Source of the DNA: Megalopta genalis
Lineage: Eukaryota; Arthropoda; Insecta; Hymenoptera; Halictidae
Length of the DNA stretch: 64,000 nucleotides
Assembly: GCF_051020955.1 (NCBI RefSeq)
Contig: NW_027476497.1
Location: 124,001 to 188,000 of the forward strand
Reading direction: 5' to 3'
Both the position numbers and the translations under genes were made by a program. The stretch's first letter is position 1; each line of letters opens with the position of its first letter. The notes beneath the pieces were generated by a model that was given only the letters and a program-made list of their open reading frames with translations, did not search any database and had not been told where the DNA came from. Positions 12,961-26,250 of this stretch are shown here, one piece after another.

Positions 12961-15900
12961 CATGTGTTTCGCATGGATTTGAAGCTAACTCGTTCGTTTC
13001 TCCTGCATTTGAAACTATAACACTTATATCGCAAGTATTTGAAGCTAAATCATGTGTTTCGCTTGGATTTGAAGCTAAACCTTCGACATCGCATTGATTT
13101 GAAGCTAATTTATGTGTTTCGCTTGGATTTGAATGTAACTCATTTGTTTCGCATGCAGTTGAAGCTATATCACCTATATCCCAAGTGTAGGAAGCTCAAT
13201 CATTTGTTTCGCATGGATTTGAAGCTAAGCCTTCTACTTCGCATTGATTGGATCCTAAATCACGTGTTTTGCATGGGTTTGAAGCTAAGCCTTGTACATC
13301 GTATTGATTTGAAGCTAAATCCTGCATTTCGCAAGTATTTGAAGCCGAACCATTAGATTCGCATGGATTTGAAGCTAAGCCTTCTACTTCGCACTGATTT
13401 GAAGTTAAATCATGTGTTTCGCCTGGATTTGGAGCTAACTCGTTTGCTCCGAATGCAGTTGAAGCTAAATCATGTATATCACAAGTATTTGAAGCTACAC
13501 CATTTGTATCGCATGGATTTGAAGCTCTGCCTTCTACTTCGCATTGATTTGACGCTAAATATTGTGTTTCGAATGGATTTGAAGCTAACTCGTTTGTTTC
13601 GCATGCAGTTAAAACTAAATCATGTATATCACAAGTATTTGCAGCTAAACAATTGATTCGCATGGATTTGAAGCTTCGCCTTCTACTTGGCATTGAATTG
13701 AAGCTAAATCGTGTGTTTTGCATGGATTTGAAGCTAACTCGTTTGTTTCTCCTGTATTTGAAGCTATATCATTGATATCGCAAGTATTTGAAGCTAAAGC
13801 ATTTGTTTCGCATGGATTTGAAGCTAAGCCTTCTACATCCCATGGAATTGAAGCTAAATCATGTGTTTGGCATGGATTTGAAGCTAAACCTTCTACATCG
13901 CATTGATTTGAAGCTAATTTACGTGTTTCGCTTGGATTTGAATGTAACTCGTTTGTTTCGCATGCAGTTGAAGATAGACCACATATATCCCAAGTCTTTG
14001 AAGCTCAATCATATGTTTCGCATGGATTTGAAGCTAAACCTTCTACATCCCATGGAATTGAAGCTAAATCATGTGTTTGGCATGGATTTGAAGCTAAACC
14101 TTCTACATCGCATTGATTTGAAGCTAATTTATGTGTTTCGCTTGGATTTGAATGTAACTCATTTGTTTGGCATGCAGTTGAAGCTATATCACCTATATCC
14201 CAAGTGTAGGAAGCTCAATCATTTGTTTCGCATGGATTTTAAGCTAAACCTACTACCTCGCATTGATTTGAAGCTAAATTATGTGTTTCGCATGGATTTG
14301 AAGCTAACTCGTTTGTTTCTCCTGTATTTGAAGCTATATCATTTATGACTCAAGTATTTGAAGCTAAAGCATTTGTTTCGCATGGATTTGAAGCTAAGCC
14401 TTCTACTTCGCATTGATTGGATCCTAAATCACGTGTTTTGCATGGATTTGAAGATAAGCCTTCTACATCGCATTGATTTGCAGCAGAATCATGTGTTTCG
14501 CATGGATTTGAAGCTAACTCTTTCGTTTCTCCTGCATTTGAAACTATATCACTTATATCGCAAGTATTGGAAGCTAAATCATGTGTTTCGCTTGGATTTG
14601 AAGCTAATCCTTCTACATCGCATTGATTTGAAGCTAAATTATGTGTTTCGCTTGGATTTGAATGTAACTTATTTGTTTCGCATGCAGGTGAAGCTATATC
14701 ACCTATATCCCAAGTGTAGGAAGCTCAATCATTTCGCACGGATTTCAAGCTAAACCTGCTACTTCGCATTGATTTGAAGCTAAAGTATGTGTTTCGCGTG
14801 GATTTGAAGGTAACTCGTTGTTTCGCATGCAGTTGAAGCTAATTCATGCATTTCACAAGTATTTGAAGCCGAACCATTAGATTCGCATGGATTTGAAGCT
14901 CTGCCTTCTACTTCGCATTGATTTGACGCTAAATAATGTGTTTCGAATGGATTTGAAGCTAACTCGTTTGTTTCGCATGCAGTTGAAACTAAATCATGTA
15001 TATCACAAGTATTTGCAGCTAAACAATTGATTCGCATGGATTTGAAGCTAAGCCTTCTACTTCGCATTGATTGGATCCTAAATCACGTGGTTTGCATGGA
15101 TTTGAAGAAAGCCTTCTACATCGCATTGATTTGAAGCTAAATCATGTGTTTCGCGTGGATTTGAAGGTAACTCGTTTGTTTCGCATGCAGTTGAAGCTAA
15201 ATCATGTCTTTCACAAGTATTTGAAGATGAACCAATTGAATCGCATGGCTTTGAACCTGAGCCTTCTGCTTGGCACTGATTGGCACCTAAATAATGTGTT
15301 TCGCATGCAGTTGAAACTAAATCATGTCTTTCACAAGTATTTGAAGCCGAACCATTAGATTCGCATGGATTTGAAGCTAAGCCTTCTACTTGGCATTGAA
15401 TTGAATCTAAATCGTGTGTTTGCATGGATTTGAAGCTAACTCGTTTGTTTCTCCTGTATTTGAAGCTGTATCATTTATATCGCACGTATTTGAATCTAAT
15501 CCGTTTGTTTCGCATGGATTTGAAGCTAAGCCTTCTACTTCGCATTGATTGGATCCTAAATCACGTGTTTTGCATGGATTTGAAGCTAAGCCTTCTACAT
15601 CGTATTGATTTGAAGCTAAATCATGCATTTCGCAAGTATTTGAAGCCGAACCATTAGATTCGCATGGATTTGAAGCTAAGCCTTCTACTTCGCACTGATT
15701 TGAAGTTAAATCATGTGTTTCGCCTGGATTTGGAGCTAACTCGTATGCTACGAATGCAGTTGAAGCTAAATCATGTATATCACACGTATTTGAAGCTACA
15801 CCATTTGTATCGCATGGATTTGAAGCTCTGCCTTCTACTTCGCATTGATTTGACGCTAAATATTGTGTTTCGAATGGATTTGAAGCTAACTCGTTTGTTT

Positions 15901-18900
15901 CGCATGCAGTTAAAACTAAATCATGTATATCACAAGTATTTGCAGCTAAACAATTGATTCGCATGGATTTGAAGCTTCGCCTTCTACTTGGCATTGAATT
16001 GAAGCTAAATCGTGTGTTTTGCATGGATTTGAAGCTAACTCGTTTGTTTCTCCTGTATTTGAAGCTATATCATTGATATCGCAAGTATTTGAAGCTAAAG
16101 CATTTGTTTCGCATGGATTTGAAGCTAAGCCTTCTACTTCGCATTGATTGGATCCTAAATCACGTGGTTTACATGGATTTGAATCTAAGCCTTCTACATA
16201 GCATTGATTTGCAGCTGAATCATGTGTTTCGCATGGATTTGAAGCTAACTCGTTCGTTTCTCCTGCATTTGAAACTATAACACTTATATCGCAAGTATTT
16301 GAAGCTAAATCATGTGTTTCGCTTGGATTTGAAGCTAAACCTTCGACATCGCATTGATTTGAAGCTAATTTATGTGTTTCGCTTGGATTTGAATGTAACT
16401 CATTTGTTTCGCATGCAGTTGAAGCTATATCACCTATATCCCAAGTGTAGGAAGCTCAATCATTTGTTTCGCATGGATTTGAAGCTAAACCTGCTACTTC
16501 GCATTGATTTGAAGCTAAATTATGTGTTTCGCGTGGATTTGAATGTAACTCATTTGTTTCGCATGCAGTTGAAGCTATATCACCTATATCCCAAGTGTAG
16601 GAATCTCAATCATTTGTTTCGCATGGATTTGAAGCTAAACTTGCTACTTCGCATTGATTTGAAGCTAAATTATGTGTTTCGCGTGGATTTGAAGGTAACT
16701 CGTTTGTTTCGCATGCAGTTTAAGCCAAATCATGTCTTTCGCAAGTATTTGAAGCCGAACCATTAGATTCGCATGGATTTGAAGCTAAGCCTTCTACTTG
16801 GCATTGAATTGAATCTAAATCGTGTGTTTGCATGGATTTGAATCTAACTCGTTTGTTTCTCCTGTATTTGAAGCTGTATCATTTATATCGCACGTATTTG
16901 AAGCTAAACCATTTGTATCGCATGGATTTGAAGCTGAGCCTTCTACTTCGCGTTGATTGGATCCTAAATCACGCGTTTTGCATGGATTTGAAGCGAAGCC
17001 TTCTACATCGTATTGATTTGAATCTAAATCATGCATTTCGCAAGTATTTAAAGCCGAACCATTAGATTCGCATGGATTTGAAGCTAAGCCTTCTACTTCG
17101 CACTGAGTTGAGGTTAAATCATGTGTTTCGCCTGGATTTGGAGCTAACTCGTTTGCTTCGAATGCAGTTGAAGCTAAATCATGTATATCACAAGTATTTG
17201 AAGCTACACCATTTGTATCGCATGGATTTGAAGCTCTGCCTTCTACTTCGCATTGATTTGACGCCAAATATTGTGTTTCGCATGGATTTGAAGCTAACTC
17301 GTTCGTTGCGCATACAGATAAATCTAAATAACGTATATCACAAGTATTTGAAGCTAAACCATATGTTTCGCATGGATTTGAAGCTAAGCCTTCTACTTCG
17401 CATTAATTGGAAGCTAAATCACGTGTTTCGCATGGATTTGAAGCTGAACCTTCTACATCGCACTGATTTGCAAATGAATCATGTGTTTCGCATGGATTTG
17501 AAGCTAACTCGTTCGTTTCGCCTGTATTTGAATCTATATCACTTATATCGCAAGTACTTGAAGCTAAATCATGTGTTTCGCTTGGATTTGAAGCTAAACC
17601 TTCTACATCGCATTCATTTGAACCAATTCATGTGTTTCGCGTGGATTTGAAGGTAACTCGTTTGTTTCGCATGCAGTTGAAGCTATATCACCTTTATCCC
17701 AAGTGTTTGAAGCTCAATCATTTGTTTCACATGGATTTGAAGCTAAACCTTCTACATCGCATTGATTTGAAGCTAACTCATGTGTTTCGCGTGGATTTGA
17801 AGGTAACTCGTTTGTTTCGCATGCAGTTGTAGCTAAATAATGTATATCACAAGTATTTGTAGCTAAATCATTTGTTTCGCATGGATTTGAAGCTAAGCCT
17901 TCTACTTCGCATTGATTTGAAGCTAAATGATTTGTTTCGCATAGAACTGAAGCTACCTCGTTTGTTCCTCCTGCTTTTGAAGCTATATCACTTATATCGC
18001 AAGAATTTGAAGCTAAGTCATATGTGTCGCATGGATTTGAAGCTGAACCTACTACATCGAATTGATTTGAAGCTAAATCACGTGTATCGCATGGATTTGA
18101 AGCTAAACCTTCTACATCGCATTGATTTGAAGCTAAATCATGTGTTTCGCATGGATTTGGAGCTAACTCGTTCGTTTCGCCTGCAGTTGAATCTACATCA
18201 CTAATATCGCAAGTATTTGAAGCTAAATCATGTGTTTCGCTTGGATTTGAAGCTAAACCTTCTACATCGCATTCATTTGAACCAATTCATGTGTTTCGCG
18301 TGGATTTGAAGCTAACTCGTTTGTTTCGCATGCAGTTGTAGCTAAATAATGTATATCACAAGTATTTGTAGCTAAATCATTTGTTTCGCATGGATTTGAA
18401 GCTAAGCCTTGTACTTCGCATTGATTTGAAGCTAAATCGTTTGTTTCGCATAGAACTGAAGCTAAGCCTTCTACTTCGCATTAATAGCAAGCTAAATCAC
18501 GTGTTTTGCATGGATTCGAAGATAAACCTTCTACATCGCTTTGATTTGAACCTAAATCATGTGTTTCGCATGGATTTGAAGCTAACTCGTTTGTTTCGCA
18601 TGCAGTTGTAGCATAATAATGTATATCGCAAGTATTTGTAGCTAAACCACTTGTTTCGCATGGATTTGAAGCTAAGCCTTCTACTTCGCATTGATTTGAA
18701 GCTAAATCATTTGTTTCACATGGAATTGAAGCTACCTCGTTTGTTCCTCCAGCTTTTGAAGCTATATCACTTATATCGCAAGTATTTGAACCTAAATCAT
18801 ATGTGTCGCATGGATTTGAAGCTGAACCTTCTACATCGCATTGATTTGAGGCTAAATCTTGTGTATCGCATGGATTTGACGCTAAACCTTCTACATCGCA

Positions 18901-19756
18901 TTGATTTGCAGCTAAATCGTGTGTTTTGCATGGATTTGAAGCTAACTGGTTCGTTGCCCATGCAGTTAAATCTAAATAACGTATATCACAAGTATTTGAA
19001 GCTAAACCATTTGTTTCGCATGGATTTGAAGCTAACTCGTTTGTTTCGCATGCAGTTGCAGCTAAATAATGTATATCACAAGTATTTGTAACTAAACCAT
19101 TTGTTTCGCATCGATTTGAAGCTAAGCCTTCTACTGCGCATGGATTTGAAGCTAACTCGTTTTTTCCGCCTGCATTTGAAGCTATATCATGTATATCACA
19201 AGTATTTGAAGCTAAATCATGTGTTTCGCTTCGATGTGAAGCTAACCTTCTACATCGCATTGATTTGAAGCTAAATCATATGTTTCTCGTGGATTTGAAG
19301 GTAACTCGTTTGTTTCGCATGCAGTTGAAGCTAAATCATGTCTTTCACAAGTATTTGAAGATGAACCATTTGAAACGCATGGCTTTGAACCTGAGCCTTC
19401 TACTTCGCACAGATTTACACCTAAATAATGTGTTTCGCATGGATTTGAAGCTAAACCTTCTAGATCCCATGGATTTGAAGCTAAATCATGTGTTTGGCAT
19501 GGATTTGAATCTAAAACTTTTACATCGCATTGATTTGCAGCTGAATCATGTGTTTCGCATGGATTTGAATCTAACTCGTTCGTTTCGCCTGCATTTGAAA
19601 CTATATCACTTATATCGCAAGTATTTGAAGCTAAATCATGTGTTTCGCTTGGATTTGAAGCTAAACCTTCTACATCGCATTGATTTGAAGCTAAATCTAG
19701 TGTATCGCATGGATTTGAAGCTAAACCTCCTACATCGCATTGATTTGTAGCTAAAT
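12961..19756 (+). repeat. Large HOR block C (~6.8 kb)
   Basis: Matches 1676-8565 of block A nearly end to end. Offset is 11285 up to about 13830, where 210 bp (7 monomers) present in A at 2551-2760 are missing, then 11076. It shares with block B the loss of 150 bp near 14900 relative to A. It keeps 150 bp near 16245-16395 that A has lost. In the 780-base stretch 18481-19260 I count three differences from A. After about 19756 it passes into diverged, mostly single-copy monomers. Marker monomers unique to this family include the 29-bp monomers at 13648, 15022 and 15949. Confidence 0.85.
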
Positions 19757-20050
19757 CATGTGTTTCGCATGGATTTGAAGCTAACTCGTTCATTTCGCCT
19801 GCAGTTGAATCTACATCACTTATATCGCAAGTATTTGAAGCTAAATCATGTGTTTCGTTTGGATTTGATGCTAACCGTCTACATCGCATTCATTTGAAGC
19901 TAAATTATGTTTTTCGCATGTATGTGAAGCTAACTCGTTTGTTTCGCATGGGTTTTGATGCTAAGCCTCCTAGAACGCACTGATTTGAAGCTGAATCATG
20001 TCTTTCGCATTGATTTGAAGCTAACTCGTTTTTTCCGCCTGCATTTGAAG

Positions 20051-20110
20051 CTATATCATGTATATCACAAGTATTTGAAGCTATATCATGTATATCACAA
20101 GTATTTGAAG
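20051..20110 (+). repeat. Exact single-monomer tandem duplication
   Basis: Bases 20051-20080 and 20081-20110 are identical 30-mers (both begin CTATATCATGTATATCACAA). They place two c-type monomers side by side, breaking the a-b-c-d-e order. Identity between adjacent monomers is rare in this array, so this is probably a recent one-monomer slippage or exchange. Confidence 0.9.
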
Positions 20111-21949
20111 CTAAATCATTTGATTCGCATGGATTTGAAGCTAAGCCTTCTACTTCGCATTGATTTGAAGCTAAGTCATTTGTTTCACATAGAATTGAAG
20201 CTACCTCGTTTGTTCCTCCAGCTTTTGAAGCTATATCACTTATATCGCAAGTATTTGAAGCTAAATCATATTTGTCGCATGGATTTGAAGCAGAACCTTC
20301 TACATCGCATTGATTTGAGGCTAAATGTTATGTATCGCATGGATTTGAAGCTAAACCTTCTACATCGCATTGATTTGCAGCTAAATCCTGTGTTTCGCAT
20401 GGATTTGAAGCTAACTCGTTTGATTAGTCGGCATTTGAAGCTATATCACTTATACCCCAAGTGTTTGAAGCTAAATCATTTGCTTCGCATGGATTTGAAG
20501 CTAAACCTTCTACATTGCATAGATTTGAAGCTAAATCATGTGTTTCACATGGACTTGAAGCTAACTCGTTTGTTTCGCATGCAGTTGAACCTAAACCACG
20601 TCTTTCACAAGTATTTGAAGATGAATCATTTGAATGGCATGGATTTGAACCTGAGCCTTCTACGTCGTATTGATTTGAAGCTAAATCATGTGTTTCGCAT
20701 AGATTTGAAGCTAACTCGTTTGTTTCGCATGCAGTTGAAGCTAAATCATGTCTTTCATAAGTATTTGAAGATTAACCATTTGAATCGCATGGATTTGAAC
20801 CTGAGCCATCTACTTCGCACTGATTTGCAGCTAGATAATGTGTTTCGCATGGATTTGAAGCTGAACCTTCTACATCGCATTGATTTGAAGCTAAATCGTG
20901 TGTTCCGCATGGATTTGAAGCTAACTCGTTTGTTTCGCATGCAGTTGTAGCTAAATAATGTATATCACAAGTATTTGTAGCTCAACCATTTGTTTCGCAT
21001 CGATTTGAAGCTAAACTTTCTACATCGCATTGATTTGAAGCTAACTCGTTTGTTTCGCATGCAGTTGAAGCTAAATCATGTCTTTCACAAGTATTTGAAT
21101 ATGAAGCATTTGAATCGCATGGATTTGAACCTGAGCCTTCTACTTCGCACTGATTTGCAGCTAAATAATGTGTTTCGCATGGATTTGAAGCTAAACCTTC
21201 TACATCGCATTGATTTGCTGCGAAATCATGTGTTTCGCATGTATTTGATGCTGACTCGTTTGTTGTGCATGCCGTTGAATCGGAATAACGTATAACACAA
21301 GTATTTGTAGCTAAACAATTTGTTTCGCATGGATTTGAATCTAAGCCTTGTACTTCGAATTGATTTGAAGGTAAATCATGTGTTACGCATGGATTTGAAG
21401 CTAAACTTTCTACATCGCATTGATTTGCAGCTAAGTCATTTGTTTTGCATGGATTTGGAGCTAAACCTGCTACGTCGCATTGATTTGCATCAAAATCATG
21501 TGCATCGCATGGAGTTGAAGCTAACTCGTTCGTTTGGCCTGCATATGAAGCTAAATCATATGTGTCGCATGGATTTGAAGCAAAACCTACTACATTGCAT
21601 TGATTTGAAGCTAAATCTTATGTATCGCATTGATTTGAAGCTAAGCCTTCTACTTCGCATTGATTCGAAGCTAAATCATGTGTAGCGCATGGATTTGAAG
21701 CTGACTCGTTTGTTTCGCATGCAGTTGAATATAAATCATGTTTATCAAAAGTATCTGAGGCTAACGCATTTGTTTCGCAAGTATACGAAGCTATACCATG
21801 TGTTTCGCGTTGATTTGAAGCTTAATAATCTGTTTCGAATGGATTTGAAGCTAAGCCTACTACCTCGCACTGACTTGAAGCTAAACCATTTGATTCGCAT
21901 GGATTTGAAGCTAAGCCTTCTACTTTGCATTGAATTGAAGCTAAATCAT

Positions 21950-23890
21950 GTGTTTCCCTTGGATTTGAAGTTAACTCGTTTGTTTCGCATGCAGTTGAAG
22001 CTAAATCATGTTTATCACAAGTATCTGTATCTAACCTATTTGTTTCGCAAGAATATGATGCTAAACCATGTGTTTCGGATGAATTTGAATCTAAATCATG
22101 TGTTTCACATGTATTTCTAGCTAACTCGTTTGCTTCGCATGCAGTTGAAGTTTAATCATGTATTTCACACGTATTTGAAGCGGAACTATTTGATTCGCAT
22201 GGATTTGAAGGTAAGCCTTCTACTTCGCACTGATTTGAAGCTAAATCATGTGTTTCGCTTGGATTTGAAGCTACACCTTCTACCTCGCATTGATTAGAAG
22301 CTAAATCATGTGTTTCGCATGGATTTGAAGCTTACTCATTTGTTTCGCATGCAGTTGAAGCTAAATCATGTATGTCACAAGTATTTGAAGCAAAACCATT
22401 TGTTTCGCATGGATTCGAAGATAAGACTTCTACTTCGCATTGATTTGAAGCTAAATCATGTGTTCCGCTTGGATTTGAAGCTAAATCATTCGTCTCGCAT
22501 GGTTTTGAAGCTAAGCCTTCTACTTCGCATTGATTTGAAGCTAAATCATGTGTATAGCACGGATTCGAATCAAACTCGATTGTTTCGCCTGCATTTGAAT
22601 CTAAATCACGTTTATCACTAGTATCTGAATCTAAACCATCTGTTTTACAAGAGTATGAAGCTAAACCATGTGTTTCGCATGGTTTTGAAGGTAACTCGTT
22701 TGTTTCGACTGCATTTGAAGCTAAATCATGTATATCACAAGTATTTGAAACTAAACCATTGGTTTCGCATGGATTTGAAGATAAGCCTTCTACTTCGAAT
22801 TGAATTGAAGCTAAATCTTGACTTTTGCTTGGATTGGAAGCTAACTCGTTTGTTTCGCCAGCATTTGTAGCTAAATCATGTATATCACAAGTATTTGAAG
22901 CTAAACCATATGTTTCGCATGGATTCGTAGATTAGCCTTCTACTTCGCATTGATTTGAAGCTAATTCATGTGTTTCGCTTGTATTTGAAGCTAACATGTT
23001 TGTTTCGCATGCAGTTGAAGCAAAATCATGTATATAACAAGTATTTGATTCTAAACTATTTGTTCCGCATGGATTTGAAACTGAGCCTTCTACTTCGCAT
23101 TGATTTGAAGCTAAATCATGCGTTTCGCATGTATCTGAAGCTAAATCGTTTGTTTGGCATGCAGTTGCAATGCTAAAGCATGTATATCACAAGTATTTGA
23201 AGCTAAACCATCTGTTTCGCATTGATTTGTAGTTTTGCCTTCAACTTCGCATTGATTTGAAGCTAAATCATGTGTTTCGCATGGATTTGAAGCACACTCG
23301 TGTGTTTCGCCTGCATTTGAAGCTAAAACATGTACATCACTAGTATTTGAACATAAACCATTTGTTTCGCATGGATTCGGAGATAAGCCTTCTATTTCGC
23401 ATTGATTTGAGCTAAATCTTGAGTTTCGCTTGGATTGGAAGCTAACTCGTTTGTTTCGACTGCATTTGAAGCTAAATCATGTATATCACTAGTATTTGAA
23501 CCTAAACCATTTGTTTCGCATGGATTCGTAGATAAGCCTTCTACTTCGCATTGATTTGAAGCTAAATCATGTGTTTCGCATGGATTTGAAGCTAAATCGT
23601 TTGTTTGGCATGCAGTTGCAGCTAAAGCATGTATATCACAAGTATTTGAAGCTAAACCATCTGTTTCGCATTGATTTGAAGTTATGCCTTTAACTTCGCA
23701 TTGATTTGAAGCAAAATCATGTGTTTCGAATGGATTTGAAGCTATATCACTCATATCGCAAGTATCTGAAGATAAACCACTTGTTCCGTAATGATTTGTA
23801 GCTAAGCCTTCTACTTCCCATTAATTTGAAGTTAAATCATGTGTTTCGCCTGGATTTGAAACTGACATGTTTGTTTCGCATGCAGTTGAA
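21950..23890 (+). repeat. 1.95-kb block, left copy of a pair 29 kb apart
   Basis: Aligns with 51181-53150. The offset is 29231 up to about 22570 and 29260 after it. The 29-base change is explained by one extra monomer in the right copy near 51920 and a 1-bp loss near 51810. Private monomer variants are shared throughout, including the heads and cores near 22030 (CAAGAATATGATGC), 22550 (GTGTATAGCACGGATTCG) and 23165 (GCAGTTGCAATGCTAAAGC). Homology stops at about 23890, where the left copy continues GTATAAAACAAG and the right copy GTATATCACAAG. Confidence 0.87.
22664..23113 (+). repeat. Clean example of the 150-bp pentamer higher-order repeat
   Basis: Three consecutive pentamers of exactly 150 bp lie at 22664-22813, 22814-22963 and 22964-23113. 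The five monomer types differ mainly in head and core: a, AATCATGTG then TTTCGCATGGATTTG; b, ACTCGTTTG then TTTCGCATGCAGTTG (contains GCATGC); c, TATCACTTA or AATCATGTA then TATCGCAAGTATTTG; d, AACCATTTG or AATCATTTG then TTTCGCATGGATTTG; e, AGCCTTCTA or AACCTTCTA then CTTCGCATTGATTTG. Each ends in AAGCTA or a close variant. The order a-b-c-d-e recurs across the window, although monomers are often skipped (for example c-d-b around 25900-26000). Types at the same pentamer position resemble each other across 64 kb more than they resemble their neighbours, which is the defining property of a higher-order repeat. Confidence 0.9.
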
Positions 23891-24650
23891 GCTAAATCAT
23901 GTATAAAACAAGTATTTGATTCTAAACTAATCGTTCATGGAATTGATACTAAGCCTTCTACTTCGCATTGATTTGAAGCTAAATCATGTGTTTCGCATGG
24001 ATTTGAAGCTCACTCGATTGTTTCGCCTGCATTTGAAGCTAAATCATGTATTTCACAACTATTTGAAGCTAAACCATTTGTTTCGCATGGATTTGAAGCA
24101 AAGCCATCTGCATCGCATTGATTTGAAGCTAAATCAAGAATTTCGCATGGATTTGAATCGAACTCATTGGTTTCGCCTGCATTTGAAACTATATCACTCA
24201 TATCGCTGATATTTGAAGCTAAATCATGTGTTTCGTATGTATTTGAAGCTAACTCGTTTATTTCGCATGCAGTTGAAGCTAAATCATGTATAAAACAAGT
24301 ATTTGATTCTAAACTAATCGTTCATGGAATTGATACTAAGCCTTCTACTTCGCATTGATTTGAAGCTAAATCATGTGTTTCGCATGGATTTGAAGCTCAC
24401 TCGATTGTTTCGCCTGCATTTGAAGCTAAATCATATATTTCACAACTATTTGAAGCTAAACCATTTGTTTCGCATGGATTTGAAGCTAAGCCATCTGCAT
24501 CGCATTGATTTGAAGCTAAATCAAGAATTTCGCATGGATTTGAATCGAACTCATTGGTTTCGCCTGCATTTGAAACTATATCACTCATATCGCTGGTATT
24601 TGAAGCTAAATCATGTGTTTCGTATGTATTTAAAGCTAACTCGTTTATTT
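23877..24650 (+). repeat. 387-bp tandem duplication (13 monomers)
   Basis: Units 23877-24263 and 24264-24650 align at a constant offset of 387, which is 13 monomers minus three bases. The missing three bases lie in a shortened monomer reading CGTTCATGGAATTGATAC at about 23931 and 24318. Only a few substitutions separate the copies (for example GCAAAGCCATC against GCTAAGCCATC). A partial third homology, including the GCTAAATCAAGAATTTCGC variant, occurs near 57890-57980. Confidence 0.87.
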
Positions 24651-24670
24651 CGCATGCAGTTGAAGCTAAG

Positions 24671-25030
24671 TCATGTATATCACAAGTATTTTGAATCTAA
24701 ACCATTTGTTGCGCTTGGATTTGAAGCTAAGCCCTCTACTTCGCATTTTTTTGAAGCAAAATCATGTGTTTCTCATGTATTTGAAGCTAACTCGTTTGTT
24801 TCGGCTGCATGTGAAGCTATATCGCTTATATCGCAATTATCCTAAGCTAAATCTTTTGTTTCTCATGTATATGAAGCTTAGCCTTCTACTTCGCGTTGAT
24901 TTGAAGCTAAACCATGCGTTTCGCATAGATTTGAAGCTAACTCATTTGTTTCGCCTGCATTTGAAGCTACATCACTGATATCGCAAGTATCTGAACCTAA
25001 ATCATTTGTTTCGAATGGATTTGAAGCTAA
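24671..25030 (+). repeat. 0.36-kb segment recurring 38 kb away
   Basis: Aligns with 63026-63385 at offset 38355. Both share the rare variants TATTTTGAATC, TTTGTTGCGCTTGG, CGCATTTTTTTGAAGC and CAATTATCCTAAGC. Part of the same sequence also occurs near 57807-57880, where it joins a 24.5-kb-like segment instead. Homology fades after 25030. Confidence 0.85.
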
Positions 25031-25950
25031 ACCTTCTACATCGCATTGATTTTAAGCTAAATCATGTGTTTCGCATGGATTTGAAGCTAACTCGTTTGTT
25101 TCGCATGCAGTTGTAGCTAAATAATGTATATCACAAGTATTTGTAGCTAAATGATTTGTTTCGCATGGATTTGGAGATAAACCTTCTACATCACACTGAT
25201 TTGCAGCTAAATCATGTGTTTCGCTTGGATTTGAAGCTAACTCGTCTGTTTGGCCTGCATTGAAGCTATATCACTTACATCGCAAGTATTTGATGCCAAA
25301 AACATTTGCTTCGCACGGATTTGAAGCTAAACCTTTTACATCGCATTGATTTGAAGCTATATCATGTGTTTCGCTTGGATTTGAAGCTAAATCATGTGTT
25401 TTGCATGGATTTGAAGCTAACTCGTTTGAGTCGCCTGCATTTGAAGCGATATCATTTATATCGCATGTATTTGATGCTCAATCAGTTGTGTCGCATGGAT
25501 TTGAAGCTTTGCCTTCTACATCGCATTGATTTGAACCCAAATCATGTGTTTCGCATGGATCTGTAGCTCGTTTGTTTCGCCTGCGTTTGCAGCTATGTCA
25601 CCTATATTCGCAAGTATTTGATGCTAAATCTTTCGTTTCGCATGGATTTGAAGCTAAGACTTCTACTTCGCATTGATTGGATGCTAAATCATGTGTTCTA
25701 CATGGATTTGAAGCTAACTCGTTTGTTTCGCATGCATTTGAAGCTATTTCATTTATATCGCAAGTATTTGAAGCGTGTCCATTTGTTTCGCATGGATTTG
25801 AAGCCAAGCCTTCTACTTCGCATTTATTTGAAGCTAAGTCATGTGTTTCGCATGGATTTGAAGCTTACTCGTTTGATTCGTCTGCATTTGAAGCTATATC
25901 ACTTATATCGCAAGTATTTGAAGCTAAATCATTTGTATCGCATGGATTTG

Positions 25951-26250
25951 AAGCTAACTCTTTTGTTTCGCCTGCAGTTGAATCTATATCACTTATATCA
26001 CAAGTATTTGAAGCTAAATCATTTGTTTCGCATGGATTTGAAGCCAAACCTTCTAGATAGCGTTCATTAGCATCTAAGACATGTGTTTCGCATGGATTTG
26101 AAGCTAACTCTTTCGTTTCGCCTGCATTTGAAGCTATATCACTTATATCGCAAGTATATGAAGCTAAATCATTTGTTTCGCATGGATTTGAAGCCAAACC
26201 TTCTAGATAGCATTGATTTGAAGCTAAACCTTCTACATCGCATTGATTTG
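25951..26250 (+). repeat. Tandem duplication of one 150-bp pentamer
   Basis: The rare e-type variant AACCTTCTAGATAG occurs at about 26046 and again 150 bases later at about 26196. The preceding monomers match in the same order at the same 150-base offset. The two copies differ by several substitutions, so the duplication is not the most recent, but its step is exactly one pentamer. Confidence 0.8.
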
